Part shown: one piece after another, positions 1-8,603 of the stretch
Layout: every line of letters starts with the position of its first letter
How positions within the stretch are numbered: position 1 is the stretch's first letter
NCBI RefSeq assembly: GCF_003991355.1
Contig: NZ_RCSU01000019.1
Span: 51,541-115,540 of the forward strand
Direction of reading: 5' to 3'
DNA: 64,000 nucleotides
Source: Pseudoflavitalea rhizosphaerae
Lineage (GTDB): Bacteria; Bacteroidota; Bacteroidia; Chitinophagales; Chitinophagaceae
Made by a program: the position numbers and the translations under genes
The notes under the pieces: model-generated
What the model was told of the DNA's origin: nothing
Databases searched by the model: none
What the model saw: only the letters and a program-made list of their open reading frames with translations

Positions 1-39
1 CCTCAGACCCTTTAGTCAGCCTCCCACAATTTCAAGCAC

Positions 40-1431
40 ATGAACAAGATCCTTAAAAAAACATTCGTAGCCCTGGCATCGCTGAGCAGTATTGCCGCGC
101 AGGCCCAGGTGGCGCCATTCAAAAAAGGCGACCGCGTAGTATTTGTAGGGAACAGCATTACAGATGGAGGACATTATCATTCCTATATCTGGCTCTATTA
201 CATGACCCGTTTCCCCAATCAGCGGATCGATGTTTTCAATGCCGGTATCGGTGGTGATGTGGCAGCGCAGATCCTGGGCCGCTTCGACGGTGATGTGTTG
301 CCCAAAAAGCCTACAGCCATTGCACTCACTTTCGGGATGAACGATACCAAATACATGGAATACCTCAGACCCGGAGCTGATGAAATGGCTGCCCAAGCCG
401 TACAGACCTCTTTCGGGAATTACCAGCAAATAGAAAGGAAACTGAAGGCATTGCCTAATGTTCGGAAGATACTCATGAGCTCTTCTCCCTATGATGAAAC
501 CACAAAGGGCAAAGGCAATTACTATCCCGGCAAAAGCAAAGCCATGCTGAAAGTAGCGGAATTCCAGGAAGCAGCCGCAAAAAAGAATAACTGGGAATTT
601 GTTGATCTCAACCGTCCAATGACTGCCATCAATCAGCAGTTCCAGCAAAAGGATTCCACTTTTACCATTTGTGGTGGAGACCGCATCCATCCTGGTCAGG
701 ACGGTCATATGGTGATGGCTTATCTCTTCCTGAAGGCACAGGGTCTCGCCAATAAGGAAGTGGCGGATATTGTGGTGGATGCAAAACAGAAAAGAATACA
801 ACGCGCCACCAATAGCGCTGTTACCAATCTTGCAATTGCCAATGGAACCGTTCAATTCGATTACCTGGCCAAAGCCTTACCTTATCCGTTGGACACTGTG
901 CCGCGTGGCTGGGGCGCTACCACCAGGCAGTCAGAAGTGGTGGACCTCGTGGACTTCACAAAGGAATTCAACCGTGAAATGTTTACGGTAAAAGGATTAC
1001 AGTCCGATAGAAAATATTTGCTGTTGATCGATAAAGATACGGTGGGGATTTTCACCGGCGCTCAGTGGGCTGAAGGCGTCAACCTGGCGGAGATCAGCCG
1101 GACACCGCAGTACCAGCAGGCTACAGCAGTGATGTTGCTGAACGAAGAACGCTGGGAACTGGAAAGGAAATTCCGTCAGCATGCCTGGGTGGAATTCAAT
1201 ATTCTCAAAGAACATGGACGATTGAATAAAGATGATGTGAATTCGATGGCCCTGCTGCAGGAGCTTGGAAAGGAGAACGGATGGATCAGGGGCAATCTTG
1301 ATAACTACTCGAAGAGCCGCGTGCCCGCAATCCGGGAAGCCTGGCAGAAACAGATAGAAGTACTGGTGAGCACCATCTATTCCATCAATCAACCAAAGAA
1401 CAGGCATTGTGAGATCAGGCAGTTGAACTGA
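40..1431 (+). CDS. secreted SGNH/GDSL hydrolase (probable carbohydrate esterase)
   Basis: This 463-residue protein has a signal peptide at residues 1 to about 22 (cleavage near AQA-Q) and an SGNH-hydrolase fold. The conserved blocks are visible: GNSITD with nucleophile Ser39, the Gly block in GIGGDV, the Asn block in FGMND, and the DRIH block with Asp214 and His217. Such enzymes remove acyl groups, often acetyl, from sugars. The C-terminal 200 residues after the catalytic domain are not recognised. It lies 26 bases before the GH38 gene on the same strand, so it probably deacylates the glycan that the mannosidases then trim. The substrate is inferred from context only. The start gives a clean signal peptide. 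Confidence 0.88.
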   Translation: MNKILKKTFVALASLSSIAAQAQVAPFKKGDRVVFVGNSITDGGHYHSYIWLYYMTRFPNQRIDVFNAGIGGDVAAQILGRFDGDVLPKKPTAIALTFGMNDTKYMEYLRPGADEMAAQAVQTSFGNYQQIERKLKALPNVRKILMSSSPYDETTKGKGNYYPGKSKAMLKVAEFQEAAAKKNNWEFVDLNRPMTAINQQFQQKDSTFTICGGDRIHPGQDGHMVMAYLFLKAQGLANKEVADIVVDAKQKRIQRATNSAVTNLAIANGTVQFDYLAKALPYPLDTVPRGWGATTRQSEVVDLVDFTKEFNREMFTVKGLQSDRKYLLLIDKDTVGIFTGAQWAEGVNLAEISRTPQYQQATAVMLLNEERWELERKFRQHAWVEFNILKEHGRLNKDDVNSMALLQELGKENGWIRGNLDNYSKSRVPAIREAWQKQIEVLVSTIYSINQPKNRHCEIRQLN

Positions 1432-1457
1432 TCCCTGTTTTTTATAAAATAACCCTG

Positions 1458-3992
1458 ATGGTTATACGTAAGTATTTACAGAAGCTATTCCTGGCATCGA
1501 TTGTGATGGGGAATAGCTTCACGCTTCCGGCTCAACAATCCTGGTTCATCGATGGCTATCACGGGGGCATCTGGGGGCATTACCCCGAAGGCTACACGAA
1601 ATTCATCATTGAACAGTTGCGGCAACATCCTTCCTGGAAGATAAATCTCGAGATAGAACCTGTTACCTGGGATGCAGTGAGCACAGAAGACCCACTTGCT
1701 TATCGTTCACTGAAGGCAATGGTGGCGGCTGGAGACCGCATCGAGTATGTGAATCCCGCATTCGGTCAAAGCTACCTGTTTATGGGTTCCGGTGAAAGTA
1801 TGATCAGGCAGTTCAGTTTTGGAATTCAGAAATTGCGTGAACATTTTCCCGGCATCAGTTTCAAAACCTACTCTTCAGAAGAGCCTTGTTTTACCAGCGC
1901 TTTGCCGCAGGTATTGAAATCCTTCGGTTTCAGGTATGCATCCCTGAAGAACCCGAATACCTGTTGGGGAGGTTATACCCGCGCATACGGCGGTGAGTTG
2001 GTGAACTGGACCGGTCCTGACGGCAGCAGCATTCTCACAGTTCCAAGATATGCATCAGAGGAACTGCTGAAAGGGTCCACCTGGCAAACCATTGCCTGGA
2101 ATAGTGGCCGCGACTATGTTCAATCGGCGCTCCGCAATGGCGTGAAGCATCCGGTTGGCATGTGTTTACAGGATGCAGGCTGGCGCAATGGTCCCTGGCT
2201 TGGGAAAAGAACAGATATACAATACATCACCTGGCGGAATTACTTTGAAAAGATTGCTGATCACAAACTGGCCACCAACTGGAAATTATCGCAGGAAGAT
2301 CTCCTCGTAAGCCTGGTTTGGGGATCGCAGGTACTGCAGCGCATTGCACAGCAGGTACGGAGTGTAGAAGACAAGCTGGTGGCAACAGAGAAGCTGGCCA
2401 GCATAGCTGCTGTACGATCAGGCTTTGCCTGGCCGCAGGCCGCTTTCGATCGCGCATGGAAAAAATTGTTGCTGGCACAGCATCATGATTGCTGGATCGT
2501 TCCGTATAACGGTGATCGCGGAGATACATGGGCAGACAAAGTGCGTAACTGGACTTCAGCTGCAGAGCAGATCTGCGATAGTATCCGTAGTGAATCCATG
2601 AAGTTGCTGGTTGCCCCTGCTGCCAATTCAGAAGCTGGTGTGATCAGCGTTTTCAATACAAGCGGTGTGGACCAGCATGCATTGGTGGCGGTTCCGGCCA
2701 CGGAAAATATTACTGCTGTTGAATCAGGTGAATACCTGCTGCCCGTTCAATATATCACCAATGAAAATTCCGGGAAGAAGGAACTTCTTTTCAAAGCGAA
2801 GGCGCCTGCTGCCGGCTCGCAAAAATTCCGTCTGGTCAATAATAAGTCCTTCGGATCTAACGGGGCAACAGCCACAGTTGAAAATGGCAGGTATGTGCTG
2901 GAGACGGACCTCTACCGCCTGGTGATCGATCCTGCAGCAGGAGGCGCCATTACAAGTCTTGTGAGTAAGAAACTGAACAACAGGGAATGGGTGAAGCAGG
3001 GAGACGCAGGCTTCAATACATTGCAGGGAAATTTCCATCAACATGGAGGGCAACTCAGTTCGGCAAAACAACGGGTAAAGGTGCAGATCACTGAGCAGGG
3101 GCCGCTTCGCGTAAAAGCAAAAATTTACGGAACGATAGCCGGTCAGTATTTCATTCAGACCATTGCCCTCACACAGGGCGAGCCGCGAATCGATTGTAAT
3201 CTCCATATCGCCTGGGAAAAAAATATTCCGGTGGGAGACAATTACGGGCAACAGGATTACAAAGCAGAAGATTACCGCAAGGCATTCTATAACGATGAAA
3301 AGAAACTCTTGCTGTTATTCCCGGTAAACCTTTCCAACCAGGTCATTCACAAGAATGCGCCTTTCGATGTTACAGCCAGCAGGCTGGACCATACATTCTT
3401 CAACAGTTGGGATAGTATCAGGAATAATGTAATACTGCACTGGGTGGATATAACCGGTGAAAAAGAAAAAAATGGAATGGCATTGTTCACAGACCACACC
3501 AGCGCATATGTACATGGCAATGAACACCCGCCCGGGCTGGTAGTGCAATATTCCGGCAGGGGTTTGTGGGGAAGGGACTATACGGTGGATGGGCCTACCA
3601 GTATCAAATATTCACTGCTGCCTCATGCCGGTCCCTGGGATGCAGCGCAACTGGAAACTGAAAGAGTGAAAATTGCAGAACCATTACTGGCTACTGAAGG
3701 AACAGCGATCAATCAAAGCTTTGTTCAGTTCAGCCAGCAAGGCTGGGAACTCAGCAGCATGACCGTTCAGGGGAAAGACCTGCTGATGCGTCTTTATAAT
3801 GCATCGGCAATGGACTCGGTGGTGACCGTTAAAATATCGATGAATGTGAAAAAAGCTACCCTGGAAAACCTGGATGGGTCGTCCATCAAAACAATTCAAT
3901 CAAAGAAGAAAACAAGAAGCAGTGTGTCCTTTACCGTTACTGCTCCACGTTTTGGCATAAGAACGATCAGGTTGCATAACCTGGCTAAATAG
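1458..3992 (+). CDS. glycoside hydrolase family 38-like alpha-mannosidase, secreted
   Basis: This 844-residue protein has a signal peptide ending near residue 25 and a GH38 layout: an N-terminal (beta/alpha) domain starting with the DGYHGGIWGHYP motif (His35), a helical middle region with the GH38-type AQHHDCW motif (His342, His343, Asp344), and a long C-terminal beta-sandwich region. GH38 enzymes are zinc-dependent retaining alpha-mannosidases. The usual nucleophile motif (DPFGHS-like) is not seen; the matching stretch reads SSEEPCF at 139-145, so the catalytic site is divergent and activity may differ. It follows the SGNH gene and ends 7 bases before the GH92 gene, which supports cotranscription. 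Confidence 0.82.
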   Translation: MVIRKYLQKLFLASIVMGNSFTLPAQQSWFIDGYHGGIWGHYPEGYTKFIIEQLRQHPSWKINLEIEPVTWDAVSTEDPLAYRSLKAMVAAGDRIEYVNPAFGQSYLFMGSGESMIRQFSFGIQKLREHFPGISFKTYSSEEPCFTSALPQVLKSFGFRYASLKNPNTCWGGYTRAYGGELVNWTGPDGSSILTVPRYASEELLKGSTWQTIAWNSGRDYVQSALRNGVKHPVGMCLQDAGWRNGPWLGKRTDIQYITWRNYFEKIADHKLATNWKLSQEDLLVSLVWGSQVLQRIAQQVRSVEDKLVATEKLASIAAVRSGFAWPQAAFDRAWKKLLLAQHHDCWIVPYNGDRGDTWADKVRNWTSAAEQICDSIRSESMKLLVAPAANSEAGVISVFNTSGVDQHALVAVPATENITAVESGEYLLPVQYITNENSGKKELLFKAKAPAAGSQKFRLVNNKSFGSNGATATVENGRYVLETDLYRLVIDPAAGGAITSLVSKKLNNREWVKQGDAGFNTLQGNFHQHGGQLSSAKQRVKVQITEQGPLRVKAKIYGTIAGQYFIQTIALTQGEPRIDCNLHIAWEKNIPVGDNYGQQDYKAEDYRKAFYNDEKKLLLLFPVNLSNQVIHKNAPFDVTASRLDHTFFNSWDSIRNNVILHWVDITGEKEKNGMALFTDHTSAYVHGNEHPPGLVVQYSGRGLWGRDYTVDGPTSIKYSLLPHAGPWDAAQLETERVKIAEPLLATEGTAINQSFVQFSQQGWELSSMTVQGKDLLMRLYNASAMDSVVTVKISMNVKKATLENLDGSSIKTIQSKKKTRSSVSFTVTAPRFGIRTIRLHNLAK

Positions 3993-3999
3993 ATCAAGT

Positions 4000-6309
4000 A
4001 TGAAGAAATATGCATTTCTCTCAGCAAATATCCTGGCCATGTTGATGGCATCCGCTCAGCAACAACCTGCTGCTTATGTAAACCCGTTTATCGGCGCCAG
4101 TACAAGTACTGGTAAGGCAGGTGTTTATCATGGACTTGGAAAAACATTTCCCGGCGCTGCCACTCCTTTCGGAATGGTGCAAGTCAGTCCGAACACTATC
4201 ACCGGTGGCGATAACGGTTCCGGGTACAGTTATGAGCATACCACTATCGAAGGGTTCGCTTTCACGCAAATGAGTGGTGTGGGCTGGTTCGGTGATCTCG
4301 GGAATTTCCTGGTGATGCCTGCTACTGGTCCGCTGGAAACTGCAGCCGGCAAAGAGAATGCGCCACAAAAAGGCGGTTATCGTTCTGCTTACGATAAAGC
4401 CAGTGAAAAGGCTTCCGCAGGTTATTACAGTGTGCGTCTCACCAAACACGATATCAAAGCTGAAATGACAGCAGCTCCGCATAGCGGTATGCTGCGTTTC
4501 ACTTTTCCTGCTCATCAGCAATCCCGTATCCAGATAGATCTGGCCCGCAGGGTAGGAGGTACATCCACACTGCAATACGTAAAACTGGTGAATGAACATA
4601 CCATTGAAGGCTGGATGCAATGCACGCCTGATGGTGGTGGCTGGGGTAACGGAGATGGTAAAGCGAATTACACCATCCACTTCTATGCACAGTTCAGCAA
4701 GCCTTTGAAGAAAGCAGGCATTTGGAGCGCCAATATTCCGGATGACCAGCCACGTAAACGGGAGAATATTGAAAGCGATGAATACCAGCAAAGGATCGCC
4801 AAAGCTGAAATATTTGAAGGATCGAAAGAGAAGGAAGGTAAGCATCTCGGCTTCTACACTGAATTTGCAACTAACGCCGGGGAACAAGTGCTGATGAAGG
4901 CCGGGATCTCGCTGGTAAGTATCGAAGGCGCTAAAAAGAACCTGCTGACAGAGATAAAGGGCTGGGATTTTGACCAGGTGCAAAAGAACGCGTTTGAATT
5001 ATGGAATAATGCACTCGGTAAACTCAATGTTGAAGGTGGAGATGATGATAAAAAGACGGTATTCTACACTGCGCTCTATCATACCATGATCGATCCACGC
5101 GCCATGGCAGACGTGGATGGGAAATACCCCGGTGGTGATCATCGTACACATCGTACCAAACAATTCACCAAGCGTACTGTATTCAGTGGCTGGGATGTGT
5201 TCAGAAGTCAGATGCCACTCCAAACAATTATCAATCCCGTTGTGGTGAATGATATGGTGAACTCCCTGGTAGAGTTGGCCGATCAGACCAGTAACAAATA
5301 TTTCGAACGCTGGGAATTCTTCAATGCTTATAGCGGCTGCATGCTGGGCAATCCCGCTATTTCCGTGGTCACCGATGCTTACGCAAAAGGGATCAGGAAT
5401 TTCAATGTACAGAAAGCGCTGGCCTATGCCATCAACTCCTCTGAGAAATTCGGTAATGGGGTGAAAGGTTATACGCCAGGCGGCTTGTCTGTTTCCCATA
5501 CCCTGGAATATGCCTATACGGAATGGGCAACCGCTAAACTCGCCGGGTTCCTGGGAAATAAAGAAGCAGAAAGAAAATACAGAAAGCGAGGCGAGTTGTA
5601 CCGTAATATTTTCGACAGCAGCAAACAATGGTTCCGCCCTCGTAAAGAAGATGGCAACTGGGAACCCTGGCCGGAGGAAGGAAGATTGAAAGAATGGTAT
5701 GGCTGTATGGAGGCCAATCTTTATCAACAGGGATGGTTCGTTCCGCATGATGTGCCAGGTATGGTGGCTTTGATGGGCGGAAAGGAAAAAGTGCTGGCTG
5801 ATCTCAATAACTTTTTTGAGAATGTACCGGAAAACATGATGTGGAATAATTATTACAATCATGCGAATGAACCCGTGCACCATGTTCCTTTTCTCTACAA
5901 CCGGATCGGTGCTCCCTGGCTGACGCAAAAACGGACAAGAGCCATCTGTGACAGGGCCTATAAGAATTCAGTGGAAGGGTTGGTGGGGAATGAAGATGTG
6001 GGACAGATGTCTGCCTGGTATGTGCTTGCCGCCAGTGGCCTGCACCCGGTTTGTCCCGGCGAGACCAGGTACGAGATCACCAGCCCGGTTTTCGATAGCA
6101 TCCGCTTCAAACTCGATCAGAAATATACCAGTGGTAAAACCTTTACCATCATCGCTAAAAACAATTCACCCGAAAATTTATACATCCAGCGTGCCAGTCT
6201 TAACGGTTATCCATATACGAAATGTTATATTGATCACAAGGATATTGCGGCTGGAGGCACACTTCAGTTGGAAATGGGACCTGAGCCCAACTACCAATGG
6301 GGCAAATAG
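4000..6309 (+). CDS. GH92 family exo-alpha-mannosidase
   Basis: This 769-residue protein has a signal peptide (cleavage near residue 19) followed by YVNPFIG, the typical start of the GH92 N-terminal beta-sandwich. The C-terminal (alpha/alpha) barrel carries GNEDVGQMSAWY, the GH92 motif whose Asp (Asp666 here) acts as general base in characterised members. GH92 enzymes are calcium-dependent inverting exo-mannosidases that remove alpha-1,2-, alpha-1,3- or other linked mannose from high-mannose glycans. Length is normal for the family. It sits directly after the GH38 gene, and the two would work on the same mannan or N-glycan. The exact linkage cannot be read from sequence. Confidence 0.93.
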   Translation: MKKYAFLSANILAMLMASAQQQPAAYVNPFIGASTSTGKAGVYHGLGKTFPGAATPFGMVQVSPNTITGGDNGSGYSYEHTTIEGFAFTQMSGVGWFGDLGNFLVMPATGPLETAAGKENAPQKGGYRSAYDKASEKASAGYYSVRLTKHDIKAEMTAAPHSGMLRFTFPAHQQSRIQIDLARRVGGTSTLQYVKLVNEHTIEGWMQCTPDGGGWGNGDGKANYTIHFYAQFSKPLKKAGIWSANIPDDQPRKRENIESDEYQQRIAKAEIFEGSKEKEGKHLGFYTEFATNAGEQVLMKAGISLVSIEGAKKNLLTEIKGWDFDQVQKNAFELWNNALGKLNVEGGDDDKKTVFYTALYHTMIDPRAMADVDGKYPGGDHRTHRTKQFTKRTVFSGWDVFRSQMPLQTIINPVVVNDMVNSLVELADQTSNKYFERWEFFNAYSGCMLGNPAISVVTDAYAKGIRNFNVQKALAYAINSSEKFGNGVKGYTPGGLSVSHTLEYAYTEWATAKLAGFLGNKEAERKYRKRGELYRNIFDSSKQWFRPRKEDGNWEPWPEEGRLKEWYGCMEANLYQQGWFVPHDVPGMVALMGGKEKVLADLNNFFENVPENMMWNNYYNHANEPVHHVPFLYNRIGAPWLTQKRTRAICDRAYKNSVEGLVGNEDVGQMSAWYVLAASGLHPVCPGETRYEITSPVFDSIRFKLDQKYTSGKTFTIIAKNNSPENLYIQRASLNGYPYTKCYIDHKDIAAGGTLQLEMGPEPNYQWGK

Positions 6310-6332
6310 TTGCGTGAGATGCCGTTGAAGGA

Positions 6333-6364
6333 ATAGCGGCTTCAACTTGTATAAGTGACATTAA
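6333..6364 (+). promoter_or_regulatory. bipartite conserved element, copy 1 (upstream of the ROK gene)
   Basis: ATAGCGG, 15 bases, then GTGACATTAA, ending 4 bases before the ROK start codon. The same two blocks with identical 15-base spacing recur at 8295-8326. The first block lies in the loop of a perfect 7-bp hairpin (GTTGAAG/CTTCAAC) that follows the GH92 stop codon. The function is unknown; promoter or operator is the likeliest reading. Confidence 0.45.
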
Positions 6365-6368
6365 GGTT

Positions 6369-7247
6369 ATGAACAATTCATTCCTGGCCGGTGTGGACAT
6401 CGGAGGGTCGCATATCACGGCGGCACTGTTAGATAAGGCAACCGGTGCTATCATTCCTCAAACCTGGCATAGAAGTTCCGTACCCGCTGGCGGCACTGTT
6501 GAAGAGATCATCGGTGCCTGGAGCAGTGTGATCAGGGCAAGCTTTGAAATGCATGCAGTTCCTGCCCGCATCGGTATTGCAATGCCCGGCCCCTTCGATT
6601 ATAATGAAGGTATTTGTTATATCCAGGGGCAACAGAAATATGAGTCGCTCTATGGCCTCAACATCAAAGAACTGCTGGCTGTTAGTCTCGGTTTTCAAAA
6701 AGAAAATATCCGCCTCACCAATGATGCCGCCTGTTTTTTGCAGGGTGAGGCTTTCGCTGGCGCAGCAAAAGGTTGTTCATCAGTGATAGGGCTTACACTG
6801 GGGACCGGGCTTGGCTCTGCCACCTGTTTTCACCAGCATGCAGAAGATGCGGCCTGGTGGAATGCTCCATTCAAAAAGAGCATCGCAGAAGATTATCTAT
6901 CGTCCCGCTGGTTCGTTCAACGTTATCATCAGCTTACAGGATTATCTGTTCCCAATGTAAAGCAATTACTGAATACCGGGGATCAAACTAATATTCAGAT
7001 CGTGTTCGGGGAGTTTGGCCATAACCTGGGTACATTCCTTCTGCAAAAATTGCAGCAGCAATCCGTTGAACTGATCGTCATTGGCGGCAATATTGCCCAG
7101 GCATTTCCGCTGTTCGAGAGATCGCTCCATGAAACTCTGCGGCAGGACGATATTCAGATACCTGTAAAACAGGCGATCCTCGGAGAACAGGCAGCGCTTA
7201 TCGGCGCTGCTACAGCCGGAGTGGACAGGAAATTAAGTCTGTCATGA
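6369..7247 (+). CDS. ROK family sugar kinase
   Basis: This 292-residue cytoplasmic protein has the ROK ATP-binding start (GVDIGGSHITAALLD), the GIAMPGPFD loop, catalytic Asp119 in NDAACF and the second phosphate motif LTLGTGLGSA. It probably phosphorylates glucose, mannose or a related hexose released by the upstream glycosidases. The zinc-binding CxCGxxGC motif of classic ROK proteins is absent: the region after GSA reads CFHQHAEDAAWWNAPF instead. The stop codon overlaps the LacI start (ATGA), so the two genes are translationally coupled. There is no N-terminal DNA-binding domain, so it is a kinase rather than an NagC/Mlc-type repressor. Confidence 0.88.
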   Translation: MNNSFLAGVDIGGSHITAALLDKATGAIIPQTWHRSSVPAGGTVEEIIGAWSSVIRASFEMHAVPARIGIAMPGPFDYNEGICYIQGQQKYESLYGLNIKELLAVSLGFQKENIRLTNDAACFLQGEAFAGAAKGCSSVIGLTLGTGLGSATCFHQHAEDAAWWNAPFKKSIAEDYLSSRWFVQRYHQLTGLSVPNVKQLLNTGDQTNIQIVFGEFGHNLGTFLLQKLQQQSVELIVIGGNIAQAFPLFERSLHETLRQDDIQIPVKQAILGEQAALIGAATAGVDRKLSLS

Positions 7248-8269
7248 AGAATATCACCATTAAAGATATCGCCCTTAAAGCAGGAGTAGCGCTATCCACT
7301 GTTTCTGCCGTGCTCAACGGCAAGACCCGGGAGAGCCGTATCAGTGAGCAATTGGCCAGCAGGGTACGTGGCATTGCTGCGGAACTGGGTTATCAGCCCA
7401 ATCATACTGCTGTGGCCCTGCGTACAGGTAAGACCCGTGTGTTGGGATTGATAGTGGAAGATATATCGAATGTGTTCTTTGCATCGCTGGCAAAGATCAT
7501 CGAAGAGGAGGCCGATTCCATCGGTTACAAAGTGCTTTATTGCAGTACCGAGAACAATGAAGACAAGGCCCGTGAACGTGTGCGAATGCTCAGTCAGCGG
7601 CAGGTAGATGGCTTTCTCATCACACCAACACCCGGTATGCGCGCGGAGATCGACAAACTCGCCGGACAGCATAAGCCTCTTGTGCTGATGGACCGCTACT
7701 TTCCCGGACTTTCGGTTCCGCATGTGGTGGTAGACAATTATAACGGTACACAAATGGCTATGCAGCATCTCCTGGAAAAGAACTATCGCCGCATCGCTTT
7801 CGTGACCATTCAACTGGACCAGGTGCAGATGCACCAGCGCCGTGAGGCGTATGAAGACAGTCTCAGGATTGCAGGGATTCCCGTGGAGGAAGACCTGGTG
7901 CTGCAGTTACCCTATCGCTGCAAACCTGAAGAATCTGTACAATTGATCCATCGGTTCATCAGTAACAGGCCAGGACTTGATGCCATTTTTTTTGCCACCA
8001 ATTATATAGGTGTGTACGGACTGGAAGCCATCAGGGACCTGGGGTTGTCCATTCCGGACCAGTTGGCCGTTATCTGTTTTGATGATCACGATATTTTCCG
8101 TTTGTATTCACCGGCTATCACCATCGTGAAACAGCCCGTGGCGCTGATTGCGCAGACCGCCATGCAGTTGCTGGTCAGGCAGTTTGAGAAAAGCGCCGGG
8201 GCGAAGCTGCCTGCGCAAAGCTTCCAGGTATTGCAACCTGCTCAACTGGTGGTCAGGGCATCGACATAA
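7244..8269 (+). CDS. LacI family transcriptional regulator
   Basis: This 341-residue protein has an N-terminal LacI helix-turn-helix (TIKDIALKAGVALSTVSAVLNG, about residues 4-26, with the hinge near 50-60), followed by a periplasmic-binding-protein-like sensor domain (VLGLIVEDISNVFFA, then DAIFFATNYIGVYGLEAI, then VKQPVALIAQTA). It begins inside the ROK stop codon through an ATGA overlap. It most likely senses a sugar or sugar phosphate and controls the mannoside operon, acting as repressor or activator. Its operator is not proven; the ATAGCGG/GTGACATTAA element found on either side of the ROK-lacI pair is one candidate. Confidence 0.95.
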   Translation: MKNITIKDIALKAGVALSTVSAVLNGKTRESRISEQLASRVRGIAAELGYQPNHTAVALRTGKTRVLGLIVEDISNVFFASLAKIIEEEADSIGYKVLYCSTENNEDKARERVRMLSQRQVDGFLITPTPGMRAEIDKLAGQHKPLVLMDRYFPGLSVPHVVVDNYNGTQMAMQHLLEKNYRRIAFVTIQLDQVQMHQRREAYEDSLRIAGIPVEEDLVLQLPYRCKPEESVQLIHRFISNRPGLDAIFFATNYIGVYGLEAIRDLGLSIPDQLAVICFDDHDIFRLYSPAITIVKQPVALIAQTAMQLLVRQFEKSAGAKLPAQSFQVLQPAQLVVRAST

Positions 8270-8294
8270 AAAATAAAAAAAAATATAGACAGGG

Positions 8295-8326
8295 ATAGCG
8301 GTACTTGCCGTTCCATGTGACATTAA
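8295..8326 (+). promoter_or_regulatory. bipartite conserved element, copy 2 (downstream of lacI)
   Basis: This is the second copy of ATAGCGG-N15-GTGACATTAA, identical in both blocks and in spacing to the copy at 6333-6364. It lies between the lacI stop and the small ORF that starts at 8342. The 15-base spacers do not resemble each other, so selection on the two blocks is more likely than a recent duplication. Confidence 0.45.
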
Positions 8327-8341
8327 ACATAATGAGCTATT

Positions 8342-8569
8342 ATGGATGCTAAGAAGCTAAGCCAGGTAACAGGTGGTGCACAGCCGGATTGGCCCACTCG
8401 TGAGGAGTACCGGTTGTTGGAGGAATGGTATCATAGTTGCGAAACCAGGCCCGGATTGTTGCAGCAACTGAGCAGACCAGAGTTGGTCACCATGAAGCAA
8501 CAGCAGTTCCGGCTTATAACCGAAAGACTGGAACCGAAAAAAAATAAACTTGTCCTGGTGGTTGTTTGA
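8342..8569 (+). CDS. small protein of unknown function, possibly a clipped FecR-type anti-sigma N-terminal domain
   Basis: This is a 75-residue ORF without signal peptide or membrane segment. Its middle (REEYRLLEEWYHSC, a turn, then a long helix ending ITERLEP) loosely resembles the cytoplasmic sigma-binding N-terminal domain of FecR-family anti-sigma factors. That resemblance is by eye only. It ends with a Val-rich tail (LVLVVV) and stops 34 bases before the ECF sigma start. Being next to a sigma factor that lacks a full FecR partner fits a truncated anti-sigma factor, but it could also be an unrelated small protein or a chance ORF. Confidence 0.4.
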   Translation: MDAKKLSQVTGGAQPDWPTREEYRLLEEWYHSCETRPGLLQQLSRPELVTMKQQQFRLITERLEPKKNKLVLVVV

Positions 8570-8603
8570 TATTAATTTAGTTCATACCTATAATACGATT
8601 TGC

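Noticed and set aside
16-855. 279-residue - strand ORF over the SGNH hydrolase gene
   Set aside because: Antisense to a gene with clear SGNH motifs, no family resemblance.
4021-5928. Two long - strand ORFs (320 and 309 residues) inside the GH92 gene
   Set aside because: They lie fully antisense to a well-supported glycosidase gene and show no domain features; long antisense frames are common at this base composition.
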